This document shows, one piece after another, positions 24,321-37,973 of a stretch of DNA of 64,000 nt (within the stretch, counting starts at the first letter, position 1; every line of letters starts with the position of its first letter). The stretch is taken from NCBI RefSeq assembly GCF_014851395.1, contig NW_024041484.1, positions 3,292,831-3,356,830 on the forward strand. Reading direction: 5' to 3'. Made by a program: the position numbers and the translations under genes. The notes below the pieces were generated by a model. The model was not told the DNA's origin, ran no database searches, and was given only the letters and a program-made list of their open reading frames with translations. The DNA comes from Micropterus salmoides. Its lineage: Eukaryota; Chordata; Actinopteri; Centrarchiformes; Centrarchidae.

Positions 24321-25110
24321 GGGCCCTATTTAAATGATCAAAACACACAGTCTAAAGTGCATGGTGCAAGTGCATTAGGGCATGTCCAACTCAACTTCTG
24401 CTAGTTAAACGGTGCAAAGTAAGGTGCAAGGCACAAACATGAATTAAACCAATCAGAGTGCCATCTCCCATTCCCTTTAAAAGAAAGGTGATCCCGGACA
24501 AGGGAGAGAGAGAGAGAGAGTGCAAGTGTGACTTAATATGATGTCGATGTGATAAAATGAAGCCTAATGTTACTCCACAGTTCTGTGGTTTATCATTTAG
24601 CATGTATGAGCTACACTGCAGAATGGAGTCTCTGTTAACAGTGACGGTGAGATAGATCCACGTTAAATATGCTCGTGTCCTCTGTGAGATGTCTGTATCC
24701 TCACTGTATTATTAGAAACTATGATGAACTGGTCGCGGGTTACATCTCTACCTTCCAGGAATCGATCTTGTCGGAGTGTCAGTGATTTAAATAATCAATG
24801 AAGTTCTGCTGCTGTGCCTCATGTGGAAAAGCTCTTAATGAGGAGCATCTTACCGTTGGAATAATGCTCCCTTTAAATAGAAGGAAAATACTGCGCAACC
24901 GCTTTCTGCTACCTCAAGATAGCAATGCGCCAACAATACTCCTGACCACACCTAAGTGTAAGACCAACACTACTATGGGGGCACAAATAGGTTCAAGTAT
25001 TTTTGCTACTAACACAACGTGGGTTCTGGGCATGGAAATGACAACTGCATTAGGTGAGAACCAGCAATGATACTTGCACTGCGCTTTGCAATGGAATCTG
25101 TGCTGCAAAC
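24321..25110. mobile_element. degenerate GGGCCC-ended fish DNA repeat (copy 1)
   Basis: The left end GGGCCCTATTTAAATGATC, then GTGCAAGTGCATTAGGGC and AATCAGAGTGCCATCTCCC, follow a widespread fish non-autonomous repeat. The right part (GCGCCAACAATACTCCTGAC, later ACAACGTGGG and ACTTGCACTGCGC) matches its other side. The terminal inverted end on the right is eroded, so the limit is approximate. A 16-bp GA run lies at about 24504-24520. Confidence 0.5.
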
Positions 25111-25612
25111 ACAATTTTCTTGGTGCTCTATCGCTGTCCATATTTCTTCCTATCACTCCACACATTCTACTTTCAGCTGGGATTCCAGTTTCAGTGTGCG
25201 AGTGGTGAATTTACAATGTTACACAAGCTCTCTTAGCATTTTTTTACTCTAATAAATAAACTAAATAAACTGACAAAATGTCAAGAAAGGACTGTTTTGG
25301 TTTGAAGGTGGAATTAAACCAGCCACCATTACCTTGTTGGTTACACACTTCTAAATCCATGTAATAACACTGATGTAAGAAAGAATCAAAGAAAAAAAAG
25401 ACAGAAAGCTGTCCTTGAGATCCTGTAAACCACCCAACCCCAAGCCGCACTGAGCCTAATTTGTGGCCCGCACTGACAGATTGAGCTTATGTGAACACAC
25501 CTGTCATAACGTTTAAGTAAGTGTACAACCTGTATAATAATTTTGACGTCTGAGACGGAGATTGCCAGTAAGTCGAAGATAATCAATTACTGTCCTAACC
25601 CTAAAGAAGAGC

Positions 25613-26568
25613 ATGGCCTGCACGAAAAAGCACAAAGTTGTCCAAGAAAACCATCAGTTAAAATCTGACTGGACTGATGAGTTTTAATTTTCTTTTACCG
25701 GACCACGCCGGTAATAAATTGACATGCTTTGATATTCATGCAGACTGTAGCTGCTTGCAGATAATCTAAAGCGGCACATCAGTGCTATATGCACTGCCAG
25801 TTTAAACTACCCAACAAAATCAGATCACCACTAACAAAAAATAGAATGATAACATCACACAAGCACTACTTTCTGCTAATTAACATCTATATGAGAGAGT
25901 GCAAGAGCTGCATCATTGCATGTTTTGTTTCATGGAACCTTGCTAAAGAAAAGAAGCCATTCGCTCATGATTGATGGTTGATTAAAACTGCAATTGCAAT
26001 GGTTGGCAAAGTTTTAAGTCATGAGGAGAGAAACAAGAAAGCGGTCTAGTTAACTGATGTGGAACAGCTTTCTGTGTTTGCAAGGTTTTTCTGATGGGAA
26101 GAGCTACTGTGTTTGCTTCCTCCTCCTGGACGCACAGCTGGGGAAATCCTGTCTAACAAATTGATATAGTTCTTCGAAAAGAAGGGCTTGGATGTGAGCA
26201 CAATTGTGTCCATTGTCACTGATGGAGCTTTGTTGATGGTGGGACACAAGGGCTTGGTAAGCAGGCTGGCCCGTAACCCAGTGCTCTCAGCGTGTCATCG
26301 CATTTTTTACAAATCAGTGTTGTGCGCTAAACTGTGTGGGGAAATGAAAGAGGCAATGGAGACTTTTGTATTTGTAAAAGTTCTAATCTGTAAATGTTGT
26401 CAGAGCATTGCTGGAGGAAATGTCTTTAGAACACAAGGATGTTTTGCTGCATAATGATGTTCATTGGCAAAGGTCATGTTAGAGAGGGTTTTTGACCTGT
26501 GCGATCAGCTTGTGTCATTTTTATCCAGCCTGCAGAGCCAAAAAGCCCAAGAATTTCAGAAGTGACAA
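25613..26568 (+). pseudogene. SCAND3/ZBED-like hAT transposase relic (copy 1)
   Basis: From the ATG at 25613 the broken frames give, in order: ACTKKHKVVQENHQLKSDWT (N-terminus), DNLKRHISA (zinc-finger end), VSWNLAKEKKPFAHD, DVEQLSVFARFF, REELL-like and GEILSNKLI, KGLDVSTIVSIVTDGAL, MVGHKGLVSRLAR, SVLCAKLCGEMKEAMETF, then ALLEEMSLEHKDVLLHNDVH and DLCDQLVSFL. This is the order in vertebrate SCAND3/GTF2IRD2-type hAT transposase relatives. Many stops and frameshifts and no C-terminal dimerisation domain: dead. An extra base at about 26399 in copy 1 breaks the frame that stays open in copy 2. Confidence 0.75.
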
Positions 26569-26594
26569 CATGGTGTACTATTAATACTAGAAGT

Positions 26595-26860
26595 TTAATA
26601 CTATAAGTTTTCCACACAAACAAAATTAATACAGTAAATAATAAATAAAGAAATAAAAAATGTCAATGAATTATTAAAAATGTATAAATTAATTTTAAAA
26701 AATCAATGCTTAACTAAGCAACAATATAATTAATAATAAAGAAAGTATAAATTAATAAAAAATATAAATTAATAAAATAAATGCATTGCTAAACAATGAG
26801 ACAATTTCATACTATAATAAAATGAATACATTCATAAAATGTATAAATAAAATTAATAAC
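26595..26860. repeat. AT-rich low-complexity stretch (also 41403-41669)
   Basis: About 260 bp composed largely of AATAAA, TAAATTAAT and similar words. It shows no gene and contains many chance polyadenylation-like words. Confidence 0.7.
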
Positions 26861-27143
26861 TGTGCCTACCTGGAGTGAACACACCAACAGCAGAGGCAGC
26901 TGGCACAAACTTTTCTTTTTTGGGGGGTCGGAGTCTGAACTTTCCATACTTCAATCCATATCACTGAAGTCTGAAACTGCACCATCAGACTCAGTTCATG
27001 TAACACTGCCAAAGTTGTCATGAACTTTCTGCCTATGTTATCCTTGGTCCTGGCAGGGCCTGTTTGTGGTGACCGATCAGAACGGTTCATTCCTTTCTCA
27101 ATGTCACCTATTTACTACAACTGTTGTTATGTCTTAAGCCTGT

Positions 27144-27643
27144 NNNNNNNNNNNNNNNNNNNNNNNNNNNNNNNNNNNNNNNNNNNNNNNNNNNNNNNNN
27201 NNNNNNNNNNNNNNNNNNNNNNNNNNNNNNNNNNNNNNNNNNNNNNNNNNNNNNNNNNNNNNNNNNNNNNNNNNNNNNNNNNNNNNNNNNNNNNNNNNNN
27301 NNNNNNNNNNNNNNNNNNNNNNNNNNNNNNNNNNNNNNNNNNNNNNNNNNNNNNNNNNNNNNNNNNNNNNNNNNNNNNNNNNNNNNNNNNNNNNNNNNNN
27401 NNNNNNNNNNNNNNNNNNNNNNNNNNNNNNNNNNNNNNNNNNNNNNNNNNNNNNNNNNNNNNNNNNNNNNNNNNNNNNNNNNNNNNNNNNNNNNNNNNNN
27501 NNNNNNNNNNNNNNNNNNNNNNNNNNNNNNNNNNNNNNNNNNNNNNNNNNNNNNNNNNNNNNNNNNNNNNNNNNNNNNNNNNNNNNNNNNNNNNNNNNNN
27601 NNNNNNNNNNNNNNNNNNNNNNNNNNNNNNNNNNNNNNNNNNN
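27144..27643. other. assembly gap, exactly 500 N
   Basis: A round-number run of 500 N is a conventional scaffold gap of unknown true size. Both edges coincide with the boundary between the two near-identical segments, so any reading frame running through it is meaningless. Confidence 0.99.
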
Positions 27644-28356
27644 TAGGCAGCCTCAGTTGCTTCCCTCTCTTCATGTAATCCCAGACAGACTTGATGATGT
27701 TGAGATCAGGGCTCCACTGAGGAGACCTTTCTGACCAAATACCCAACTCCATTTGCAGAAATGCAGCCCCAACTTGCAAGGAACCTCCACCATGCTTCAG
27801 TGTTGCCTGCAGACACACATTCTTGTACCTCTCTCCTATCCTTCGGCAAACAAACTGCCTTCTGCTGCAGCCAAATATTTCAAAAATTCACTCATCAGTC
27901 CAAATCACCTGCTGCTATGTTTCTGAACCCCGGTCCTGTTTTTCTGTACATAGTTGAGTTGCTTGGCCTCGTCTGGCTTTCTGACTGCAAGTCTTCCATG
28001 AAGGACATTTCTGACCAGACTTCCCAGACAGTAGATGGTGTACCAGAGTCCCACTGTTTTCTGCAAGTCTAAGCTGATGGCACTGCTGGACAGTAAGCAT
28101 GATGTGTCTTGATCTTACATCTGCTGCAGTTTCTTGGCCAACGATTGCGTCCACAGACCTCAGTGTTGCCAATTTCTCTATGCTTCTTCAAAATGGGCTT
28201 GGACAGCAAATACAGATAACATAAGAAATGAAATGAAATTAAACTTCCTTGCTGCCTCCTATTGCCGACATATTTCTTCCACCACAAGCCTCTCTGGGAT
28301 GGAGAGCTTTGTTCCAGGATGGTGTGCTTGCCCCTCTGGTGACCTGGAGTAGCCAT
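27644..28356 (-). pseudogene. Tc1-like transposase relic (copy 2, cut by the gap)
   Basis: Duplicate of 12738-13454. Its C-terminal end is lost in the assembly gap, and several single-base deletions relative to copy 1 change the reading frames, for example in the CCCC and TTCC runs near 27925, 28022 and 28132. Confidence 0.8.
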
Positions 28357-28719
28357 CTCTCAGAGACTCCATGAGGGCTGATGCAAAGACTGGGGGAGTA
28401 AGAAGTGTTTAGCTCACATTCAGTGATATTATAAGTGATCTGCATAATAAATCATATTTGGGGACTGATTGAAACTGCTAAGCTTATTAAAGCGTCTTCT
28501 TGATATGGTGTCTACCCAGCCACCTTTGCAGAACCTTGGGTAGTGAGCTGCATAACATGCCTCACCATCACTGGATCGAGCAACCTCTCAGCTGCTATTA
28601 CGGTTAAAATGCAGGGTTGCCAAGAGAAGCCTGTAGAAAAAGCAGATTACGCAGTTCACAAGTATAGACAATATATAGAACATCTGTGAAACCTACGTTT
28701 TTGGATGAGCAAACTGGTC

Positions 28720-29018
28720 TGTAAATAAGAACAAAACAGAGCTTATTGTGTTTGGCAACAAAGAGAAGAGAATTTTCAACTCTCAGGCTATAAAAACCTG
28801 AAATCTTGGCATACTAATATAGACTTAGATCTCACTGTCACCAGCCATATTAATGCCTCTCTCTTTAATTATTATTTTATGTACTATTGTATGTACTGTA
28901 GTTTCCTTTAATTATTTCTATGATATTTTATATATGGATGTTCCCTTTTGCTTTTATTTACATAAAGCACACTGCATTGTCCCTGTGTACAAAATGTGCT
29001 ATATAAATAAACTTGCTA
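28720..29018 (+). mobile_element. LINE 3' end fragment (copy 2)
   Basis: Duplicate of 13820-14118 with the same stops and tail. Confidence 0.65.
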
Positions 29019-29951
29019 TTTCTATACTGAGAGGAGTTTCTAATGTGTTCTATAGAACATGTACTGGTTATGCTAGATATACTGTAAGAGTAAGTTTACA
29101 CTGATGAACAAAAGGTTACACTGAGCTCAGTGAACTACAGATGGTGGTTGAGGAGCCAGCAGAACGGGCTGTTTCTTTCTACATTTAACAACTTTTCATA
29201 TCCTCTTACCGACTTTATTTCTAAATAGCTACCAGCGTCAAATTTAGTGGCATATTCAGACCATCAGGAAAAAGTGAGAAATAAATTCAAAATATTATTT
29301 TGTAATTCAATTCCATGCATGCTACTCAGAGGTATTGCAGTCCACGTCTGTTCTGCCAGCAGCGCCTCCCCCTCCTCTTGCACCGTGCGCAGGCAGTCAG
29401 TAGGTAGGAGGATGCCGCAGCAGGGTTAGGAGTTCAGTTGTAAAGAGTTTCAGTGGTTACGCTGACTATCTGGCTCTGAAACTTTCTGAAGCACAAGAAA
29501 GTGGTGCACTATAGTATGAGTGCCATAGCTCTCATGCCATTCAAACGATAATTTTGTTTTGAGGATTTTTTTTTATTGAATCTAGTTCAGCAAAGTTGTA
29601 AAATGTTAAGTATAATAAGGAATATGACATACATTGTTATAGTGTTGTTTACAAAATGGCATTGTCATAGAACACTTCACAGATTACAAAGAAACCTACT
29701 GTACATTTCAACCCATCACCATCCCCACCATCCTTTCACATCTACCACTCGCAGCCTACTGTTGTCTCTCAGTGAGAGAGCTGAACGGACAGTTTGCCCA
29801 ACTACCAATCACCATTTCTATCCAACCTGCATTGTTTTTGCTTTTTCCCACGAGTTTAAAACTTCACTTGCAATGAGAATAAGCGGTCAGACAAAGTTTT
29901 TTTTCTTTGCTGACCCCCTGTTGTTTAACTTCTCAACTTGCCGTACAGATG

Positions 29952-31325
29952 TAGGGCTGGGCTATTACATAGAAATGTATCACAATTTCAATTGATATTG
30001 ATAATTATTGATATTTTTTAAGAAAGACCAGTAGAAAAAGATTGAATTTAACCTCCATACTTTGAATTGAACCACTTTATCTGTCAGGGCACAGAAGGGA
30101 ATATTGTGTGTAATATTAAATGTTAATACAATAATGACAAACATACACAAATAAATAGAACCTAACATCTGTAAGATATACCAAACATTATAAAAACTGC
30201 TGATGGCCGGGATGCACTTTATATTTCTTTGCAAGTTGGCTCACTCTTGGAAAGTTGTGCTCATGTGGCCTCAACCACTCCAACGGCTTAGACTCACTGA
30301 CTGCATCAGGAGACATCAGGTAGCTCCCAGCTCTGATTTTGCCTTGGGAGCTCTTAAGTGAATTTGTGAACTCCAGTAGAGGACTTCATGCATCATGCGT
30401 GGAGTCGAGGACATCTGTGTCCTGCCATGTTGGCACCAGGTGTTGAGTGTTTCTGTCTGAAGCCACGACTTGAGCAATGACCTTTAGTTGTTCCCGCACT
30501 CTTGCCACCATCTTCTGGTGTGAGCCTCCACCTGGTTGGTGACTCGGTAACAAGCTGGTGTTTGGGGGAATTTAGCTGTCCCTACCAATATGAAAATGCT
30601 GCCACCATATTCTGACACACTCCAACAGCCATTTTCACTCTTATGTTCTTCCCTGCTGCACGTGGGCAGCAGATGAAATGGGCAGTATAACTATAAACAA
30701 ATACAGGAAGGTAATACAATAAATCATTGAGATAAAAATATGCAAGCAATTCTGAAATAACTGCTTAAAAATATTTTATAATATACAAAATCAATAGATG
30801 ATGTACAAGGGTGAAACCTTGCTCTAAAAACAAATTAATATTATTTTAACAACTTTGAAAATATTCATGTTATTATTGCTACTAATACAGACCAAAAAAC
30901 TGTCTGGATGATTCAGAAACTGCTAAGTCAACAATCATGCTGAAGAGCCAGACTTTTCAACCAACCTGGGTGGTAGCATATCCATAGCAATGAAGTACTC
31001 TACTGCAGGGGATATGTCTTTGTACTGTTTGGGTGTTTTGTCATGTGGTGTCGTTGGTGAGTAACTCTCCATCGGGGACTGCCTATGGGTTGTTTCTTGA
31101 GATGTAGCAGACAGAGGTTGTGACATCTGATGTGGCAGACATGTTGCGTATTCCAGAGGGTGGAGGCAGCTATAGTGATAAAATATTATTTTTCTATTCC
31201 CACTCTTGGTTGGGATGGTTGTCCTGCACAGCTTACACAAAATGGTTTTCCGATAACTGCCATACTGCCGAGCTGGCCTGTCAGTTTTTATTAACAATTT
31301 CCTCACTTAATTTATCAGGAAAGAC
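29952..31325 (-). pseudogene. BED-finger hAT (ZBED-like) transposon relic (copy 2)
   Basis: Duplicate of 15055-16440. The BED-finger frame (31306-30935) is the same as in copy 1. Copy 2 lacks about 10 bp (an A run plus TG) seen at 15771 and has single-base losses near 30026 and 30323 that alter the dimerisation-domain frame. Confidence 0.7.
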
Positions 31326-32652
31326 ATTCTGTGTCAAAATGCTTGGTATTCATTGTAAAAATAATTATGTACACAGCAGCAGAAGACATTCATTACATAA
31401 TGTGGTACATTGGAATTAAAGGGACTTAATCTGACACACCTTATTTTTCACAAGTTATTTAATCCAAATACTGGAAGTCCTGGTTCAAAATGATGAAGTT
31501 GATCAGCCTACATTATTGACATAATATGAATGGAAGTAGGAGAATGGGAGACTTCTGAAATTGATGTGAAGTGATCAGCTGGAGAGAAGACGTCTCATTC
31601 TGTTGGAGTTGTTGGAACTTCAGTAACACTCACTGCTATGTTACAAAGTAATCTGTGGCCGAGTCCAGACACCAGCTGCAGACAGCGTTTTAACCAGACA
31701 ACAGACTAGTTAAAAGTTTGTCTTAACAAAATAAACCTTAATTAGCTGACAGCAGTGTGAGAAGCTACCTCAGTGTTTCGCTCTTTCCCAATGATAAAGG
31801 GGGGAGCGTTAAAAAAATAAACAATAAAGGACAGATGAGCGTCAGGTCTTACTGAATCTTTGTATTTTGCCAATTAGGGGGCCAGAACTCTCTGTCACTT
31901 GCTCATATGCAGTAAACTGCCACACTGTAGAGCCTGGCTGTCTTAGAGGCTGTAACACTTGCAGACTGTGGTGGACAAAACCCAGTGCAGTACGGTAAAG
32001 AAAGGGTTTTAGGAGGTATCCCCAATATGTTGCAAGTTTTAGAGCTGGAAGCCACGGTAGAGTAATTAGCATAAGAATGGCAATAGCATGCACACCATTG
32101 TCTAGCCTACAATGCAGTGTTAGTCTACTTTGACTTCTCTTGCTGGGTTTAAATACTTATGGCATGCCATAGAATAATGAATAGAGAGGAAGCAAGTGCC
32201 CTTCTTCCATAGATACTTGCCAGAGGACCTAATGATATTTATTGCTGTGGCGGATACAGACATATCAGTGTGCTCGGCATCTACGAGCCTAGCGTCTTTT
32301 TGCGTGCGTAGTGACTGTGTGGTTGAGCGAGAGAGAGTGAGCAGCAGGTAAATGCAGCGGAGAAGGGGAAAAGGGGAAAAGGGGAGCAGTGAAGTTTAGC
32401 AGTAAATGTACAGTGTAGGTTACAGTTTGTCAGCAAATAAAGGCTGCAACTAAAGCTACTGTGTGTGTGTGTGTCATGTTTTTTCCCCCCTGTGGGTACT
32501 TTAACCCACTAACAGATGGGGTTGGTTTTAGGGATCAGGTTACAGTTGGGTTATGGTTAGGGGTAGAGTAAGGGTTAAGCATTTAGTTAGGTTAATGGGC
32601 TAGGGAATGCATAATGTCAGTGAGATGTCCCCATGGAGATGGAGGAACAAAC

Positions 32653-32676
32653 GTGTGTGTGTGTGTGTGTGTGTGT
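32653..32676. repeat. GT microsatellite (copy 2)
   Basis: 24 bp of GT, equal in length to the one in copy 1. Confidence 0.9.
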
Positions 32677-34330
32677 TGAAGAGGATGCCATGCAGTTTTA
32701 GCGGCGGCGCTCACCTATATTAATAAACCTCCATATCGGTTTAACAGAATAAGGAACATCTGCATTTTTGACTGTATTTAAATTCATATCTTTATTTTTC
32801 TAAATTGCTAAATTTCCAAATACCCTGATATACCATAATACCAAGTAGATGTTGTAAAAAAAAAAAAAATTATTACAGAGTTAGATAATCACAGAAACTG
32901 TTAAATGTGGTTTGTCAGTATATTGTTCTGAATGAAATTCAGACAGTACAGGATTGATCTCATGTAGACCTGGACGCCACTGCTAATTAGGAGCTGTATC
33001 CTGTGTTTAAGTGTCACCCTCTACTCTGACTGTCCTCTGGGGAAGACACTGATGACACCATTTCTGTTTTTAGTCCTGTGCCCTACTTTTCTCTCCATGG
33101 TATGTCTTTTGAGGTGAGTTGGGGTGCAGTACAAGGACGAAACCACAGACAGAACATCATTCAGTGAAGATGTTAATATTATTAGTAAAGTCCTTTTCTC
33201 AAACGAACAACTTAAGAAACAAGACAGGCTTAAAGAACCATTTTTGTTGCAGTTCAGCCGTCATATCACCATTGGCGACGATTCACTGCTCAGTCACTAA
33301 CCAGTCTAACTGACAGTATTCTGTAGAAGTAGGCATACAACAAGCCATCAAACACTATAAATGTGTCGGAGTTGTAACTTTCCCTGTACTAACTGTGCCA
33401 CTTGGCTTTTGACCACAAAAATGAACCTGCAGCCAGAGAGAGATAAGAAAGGAGAAAAATGACCATGACCGTGAATGTTTCAGTAGGATGTTATTTTTTG
33501 TCTTCTGCTTAGCTTTCAGCTCAATGTTGTCCATGATTAATTGCTTCTGGGCCACTAAAGGTCTTTGTTCCCCCCAACTAAACAGTAGTTCATCACAGAG
33601 CTGTTGTATAAATGCATAGTGCTGCTTTATATGAAAAGTGTAGCTGGAAGATGTCTGCCACTGAGTGATAACCAACCACTGGGATTACACAACTATGAGT
33701 GAGGTGTAAAGGGAAACATTTTTTGAGGTTTAAAGCATAAGTAGAGGATAAACTGTCCAAAATGGTCAAAAACATTTTCTTTTTGAGTGTATTCTTAGAG
33801 AATAGTTTGTAAGTCTCCATGGTGACAGAAGCACTTCAAATTGCAGATAGGGGTAACATCCAACCAACTTTCCAAAACTCCAAAGTGATTCAGTGTGATA
33901 CAAAACAGAGAATAACAGTCTCAACAAGTCTCACATTGGAGAAGCTGGAACCAGCCAACTTTGTCTTTTTTTCTAGAAAAAATCCATTGTCAAAATAGTT
34001 TCAGATTAATTTTTGAACTCTGGAATATATAAATTCCTTCTCATCATTATACAAAGCAGGATAAATCTTGTGACTGCATCACATTAGGACGGGACTATCC
34101 TTGGGTCACTTTCAGAGGAATTCATGCACATTAGAATCTGATGGGTTGGTAGTTAAACCAAAAAGTTGGTCTGTAACTTGTGATGGATCTGTTTGGTAAT
34201 AATTTGTTTTTTCTTCCAATTGGCTACTCTGTCTGATCATCTAACCCAGTATCTGTGGGAATTACATTCTTAATATACTTCTCATGTTGGACGGTTCTGC
34301 AGTTCATGAATGGCATCCAGTGTTAATGTT

Positions 34331-34781
34331 AGGGGTGTAACGGTACATGTATTTGTATTGGACCGTTTTGGTACAGGACGTTTGGAACGGCTTGGAACAT
34401 ACGTAAATTCCGAGTTTCCACAAATCTCCGCCTTACGGCGCTACAGCGCTACACAAGCAGCACACTTTAGCCCAGCCTCTTGCTGACTAGTGCCTTGAGC
34501 ATCATGGCCAGTGCAGAGAAGCAGAAGCTTGAAAATCCTCCCTTATTATTAACGTTTTATGTTTGGGAACAATTTCTTAGTGAAATACAACAACGGACAA
34601 GTTGATAAGACGAAAACAGTGGGTAGACATTTCTCAGTAGTGATCGGGTATATGTTTCTGCTATGTTTTGAGAATACTTTATTTAGTGGAGAACTTGTTA
34701 GTAGTTTGCAGCAGTATTTTATTTTATTCTGTTTTCTGCGGTACATACCGAATCGGGATGTTTGTGTACCGTTACACCCCT
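34331..34781. mobile_element. hAT-type non-autonomous element (copy 2)
   Basis: Duplicate of 19524-19974, same length and same ends. Confidence 0.8.
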
Positions 34782-35691
34782 TGTAAAAGTTGTCACTCCT
34801 GTACAGTGTCACTGCCCAGGTCATACTAGAGAAATTGTTTGTTGTCACGTCTAGGGTAATTAATAGTCACTAAGCCAACTAGACCAGCAGGACGAAACAC
34901 TCTGAGAAAGGATGAGCTCGACTCACCCACAGTGCTTCACTCTCTGCTGGGCCTCGCCCCCTGGCCTGTCGCCAACTGTGCACTGAGCTTGACGCTGGTT
35001 CCAGTTCATCTGGGTTATCATATCAATACAGATAGAAACTGAACAAAAAAAATTAAGGGATGAGGCTCAACATTCGGTGCCCTTCACGGTCTCAGCAAAA
35101 ATAGTTCCGCTGTTATCTGCAGCACGCCGACTTTCTTGCGTTCGTGTTTTCTTTCTCCTCCTCCTCTCTCTTCTCTTTTTTTCCCCTCTCTTGGTATCTG
35201 CCTTCTGACAGGCTCATATTAGATAAGACCCACCCTCTTATCTAAAAATCAACAGGCAACCAATCAATAGGGCAAATGAGAACCTGTGGACTGTGACAGC
35301 AGCGAAGCAGCAAGGATGTGGAGGTCAGGGTGATGGATGAGCATGTAGCACATCTGACTTGGATGCAGGAGACCGATGGGTTTATTTTCTATTTCTAGTA
35401 GCTTATTTCATTATTTTAATTGTACTTCATTTTCTATCTTGTTTTAGCATTACTCACTTATTGAAGCTGCTCTTTTTCCCTTCACTTCTCTTTTCCCCAC
35501 ACTCACCAGCACTCACACACCTACACCTCTGCTGCAAACACAGTGGTGGGCACCGCGTCTTTGTGTGTCTCTCTCCCCCCTATGTGTCTGCTCTGTTGAC
35601 TTTCTCCATCAGCAGTATGTTTTATAACGTTGCCGAAAAGACACACAACTTGTGTTATGGATTTTTCCACCCCGGATTCCGTTTTCAGCAG

Positions 35692-35914
35692 CAGGTGCGC
35701 CGCATGTGGAGGAAGCTTGTTAACGACGTAGCCAATGAAAACAACAACGTGACAGCACTGGTGTGTTCATTGTGGCTTTACCTGGACTGTGCTTGTAAAA
35801 TATCCTAATGCAGTTAATGTAAAATAATATAACTTTGTCTGCGTTTTGTAACGTAATAGAAAACAACTCTATGTGTGTTCCTCTGCAAAATGCTAAAATA
35901 GGTCACTACATACA
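35692..35914 (+). repeat. dispersed repeat, unknown family (member B, copy 2)
   Basis: Duplicate of 20888-21110. Confidence 0.6.
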
Positions 35915-36056
35915 CCTGGGCCAAGTAAAGTGTATGTGTGGGAAATACCAACATTCTTTCTGGGATTTGGGTGAGAATACTCGTGTTTCTTGCCATGACC
36001 AATGTGTTAGTCATTGTGTAGCTACTTAGCTATGTAACTAAGACCCAAGTCCCAAC

Positions 36057-36462
36057 TAGAGCCCGACCGATATGGGAAATTTATGACTGATATATTTTGA
36101 GAATCCGACATATTGCCCGATATTCTTTTTTCCCCCTTCTTTTCAGAAACACATTACATAAACAAATATTTTCCCTAACATTTGTTATGTGTAGTTATGA
36201 GACATCACCAAGCTAGAATGACATAATGTACTTACAGCTGATTATGTCAGCTGATTGCTGTGTGTTGTGGTGGAACTGTGGCTTTCTAAACAGCCGTGTT
36301 GCCAACAGGGGAGTTGCAGAGTGCCCTCTAGTGGACAAACTGTGCAACAACAACATGTTATCATGGTAACATGATCTCTGTTTCTTTTTTAATTCTCATT
36401 TATCAGCTGTTAGCTCATTTTGGCCGATAATATTGGCATACAGATTTATCAGTCGGGCTCTA
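36057..36462. mobile_element. hAT-type MITE with perfect target duplication (copy 2)
   Basis: Duplicate of 21253-21658, with the same GTCCCAAC flanks at 36049-36056 and 36463-36470. Confidence 0.9.
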
Positions 36463-37366
36463 GTCCCAACAATCTGGAATTAGCCTTTAATGCCTGATAA
36501 TTTTTTTGGAAGATAACACCGTTATCACACAGTTAAACCATGACATGGTGCCTTTTTATTTTGGATTTGAGGTAATGTGAAATCTTATTACCGCATCAGG
36601 AACACCTCACTGCAGTAAGCTGATTTACATGAGAGGCAGCTGGTGCCCATCGGGTGCTACACCTTGCTGCTAAGGATTTGTGTGAATTTTCTTCTCCAAA
36701 TGCCTTTATATGCTTCTAAAGCTCCAATGACATATATATACTGTAGAGACTCCTTTGCATGGCAGTACACATGCCCCTCCCTACTATAACAGAATTCTAA
36801 TGAGTGTACAGCTAGGGTAACATAATGAAATGGAAGACAACACCCTCTGCATAATCAATATATTTTTCTCCCCTCTGTGGGTAAGGCAGGAGCCATTTAG
36901 TCCACAGTACACTCTGTACTCCTGTCAGGATAATGTGGGTTGTTTTGACCTGTGGCCACTGTTGATTATCATGTAGAGAGAGAGTCTCTCCTCTCTGCTG
37001 GCTTCATCTTCATAATTCTCCCCGACTGCGTTGCTGTGTGCTCTGCCATACTAATTGTGTCTCAATGCTGATGGAAAGCCCCCTTCTCTTCTTCATATGT
37101 ATGAATGGAGTGGATGGTGGAGGGCACATTGTGCCTCTGGTGTCACCACTTCACAGGAGAGTTGTGAATTCTGGCAGAGAACCATGGTCTCAGACTTGGA
37201 GGTGCTAACTCTGATTCCAGCTGCTTCACATTTGACTGCACACTATCCCAGTGTGTGCTGAAGGTTCTGTCTGATGAAGCCAACTGATCACAAAATCTGT
37301 GACAAGGGACAACCCCAGCGAAGCCCGCCACTGACTCCCTGCCGAGAATATGGATACAGCTCTATA

Positions 37367-37961
37367 TACACTAACCGGCCACTTTGTTAGGTACACCTCT
37401 TCAATTGCTTGTTAACATATATAGCTAATGAGCCAATCACATGACGGCAACATTCAGATGGTAGGATCAGAATTTGGTGACATGAAAGCCATCCATCCAG
37501 CCTACCTGGTTCAGGCTGCTGGTGGTGGTGTTATAGTGTGGGGGACATTTTCTTGACACACTTGGGCCCCTTAATTGAGCATTGTTTAAACACGACAGCC
37601 TACCTGAGTACTGTTGCTGACCATGTCCATCCCTTTATGAGCACAGTGTACCATCTTCTGATGGATACTTCCAGCAGGATAATGCTCCATGTCACAAAGC
37701 TCAAATCATCTCAAACTGGTTTCTTCAACATGACAATGAGTTCACTGAACTCCAATGGCCTCCACGGATCTCAATCCAATAGAACAACTTTGGGATGTGG
37801 TGGAACAGGAGATTTGCATCATGGATGTGCAGCCGACAAATCTGCAGCAACTGCACGATGCTATTGTGTCAATATGAGGAATGTTTCCCACACCTTGTTC
37901 AAGAAGAATTAAGGCAGTTCTAGGTTCAAGGTGTACCTGATTAAAAAAAGTGTATAAACAC
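37367..37961 (+). mobile_element. internally deleted Tc1-like element (copy 2)
   Basis: Duplicate of 22563-23157. Confidence 0.8.
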
Positions 37962-37973
37962 TGGATTGCTTGT

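Larger units (their letters stand above)
12738..27143 (+). repeat. copy 1 of a 14.4-kb duplicated segment
   Basis: This 14,406-bp stretch recurs at 27644-41952 (14,309 bp) in the same orientation with near identity. Copy 1 ends at the first N of the gap. The coordinate offset falls from 14,906 at the start to 14,809 at the end through small indels, one of 73 bp and one of about 10 bp. The GT run (24 bp) and the GA run (16 bp) have the same length in both copies. See the findings for the false-duplication argument. Confidence 0.95.

Noticed and set aside
27020..27818. Long reading frames crossing the N run on both strands
   Set aside because: They are open only because N codons have no stops; the real sequence is absent.
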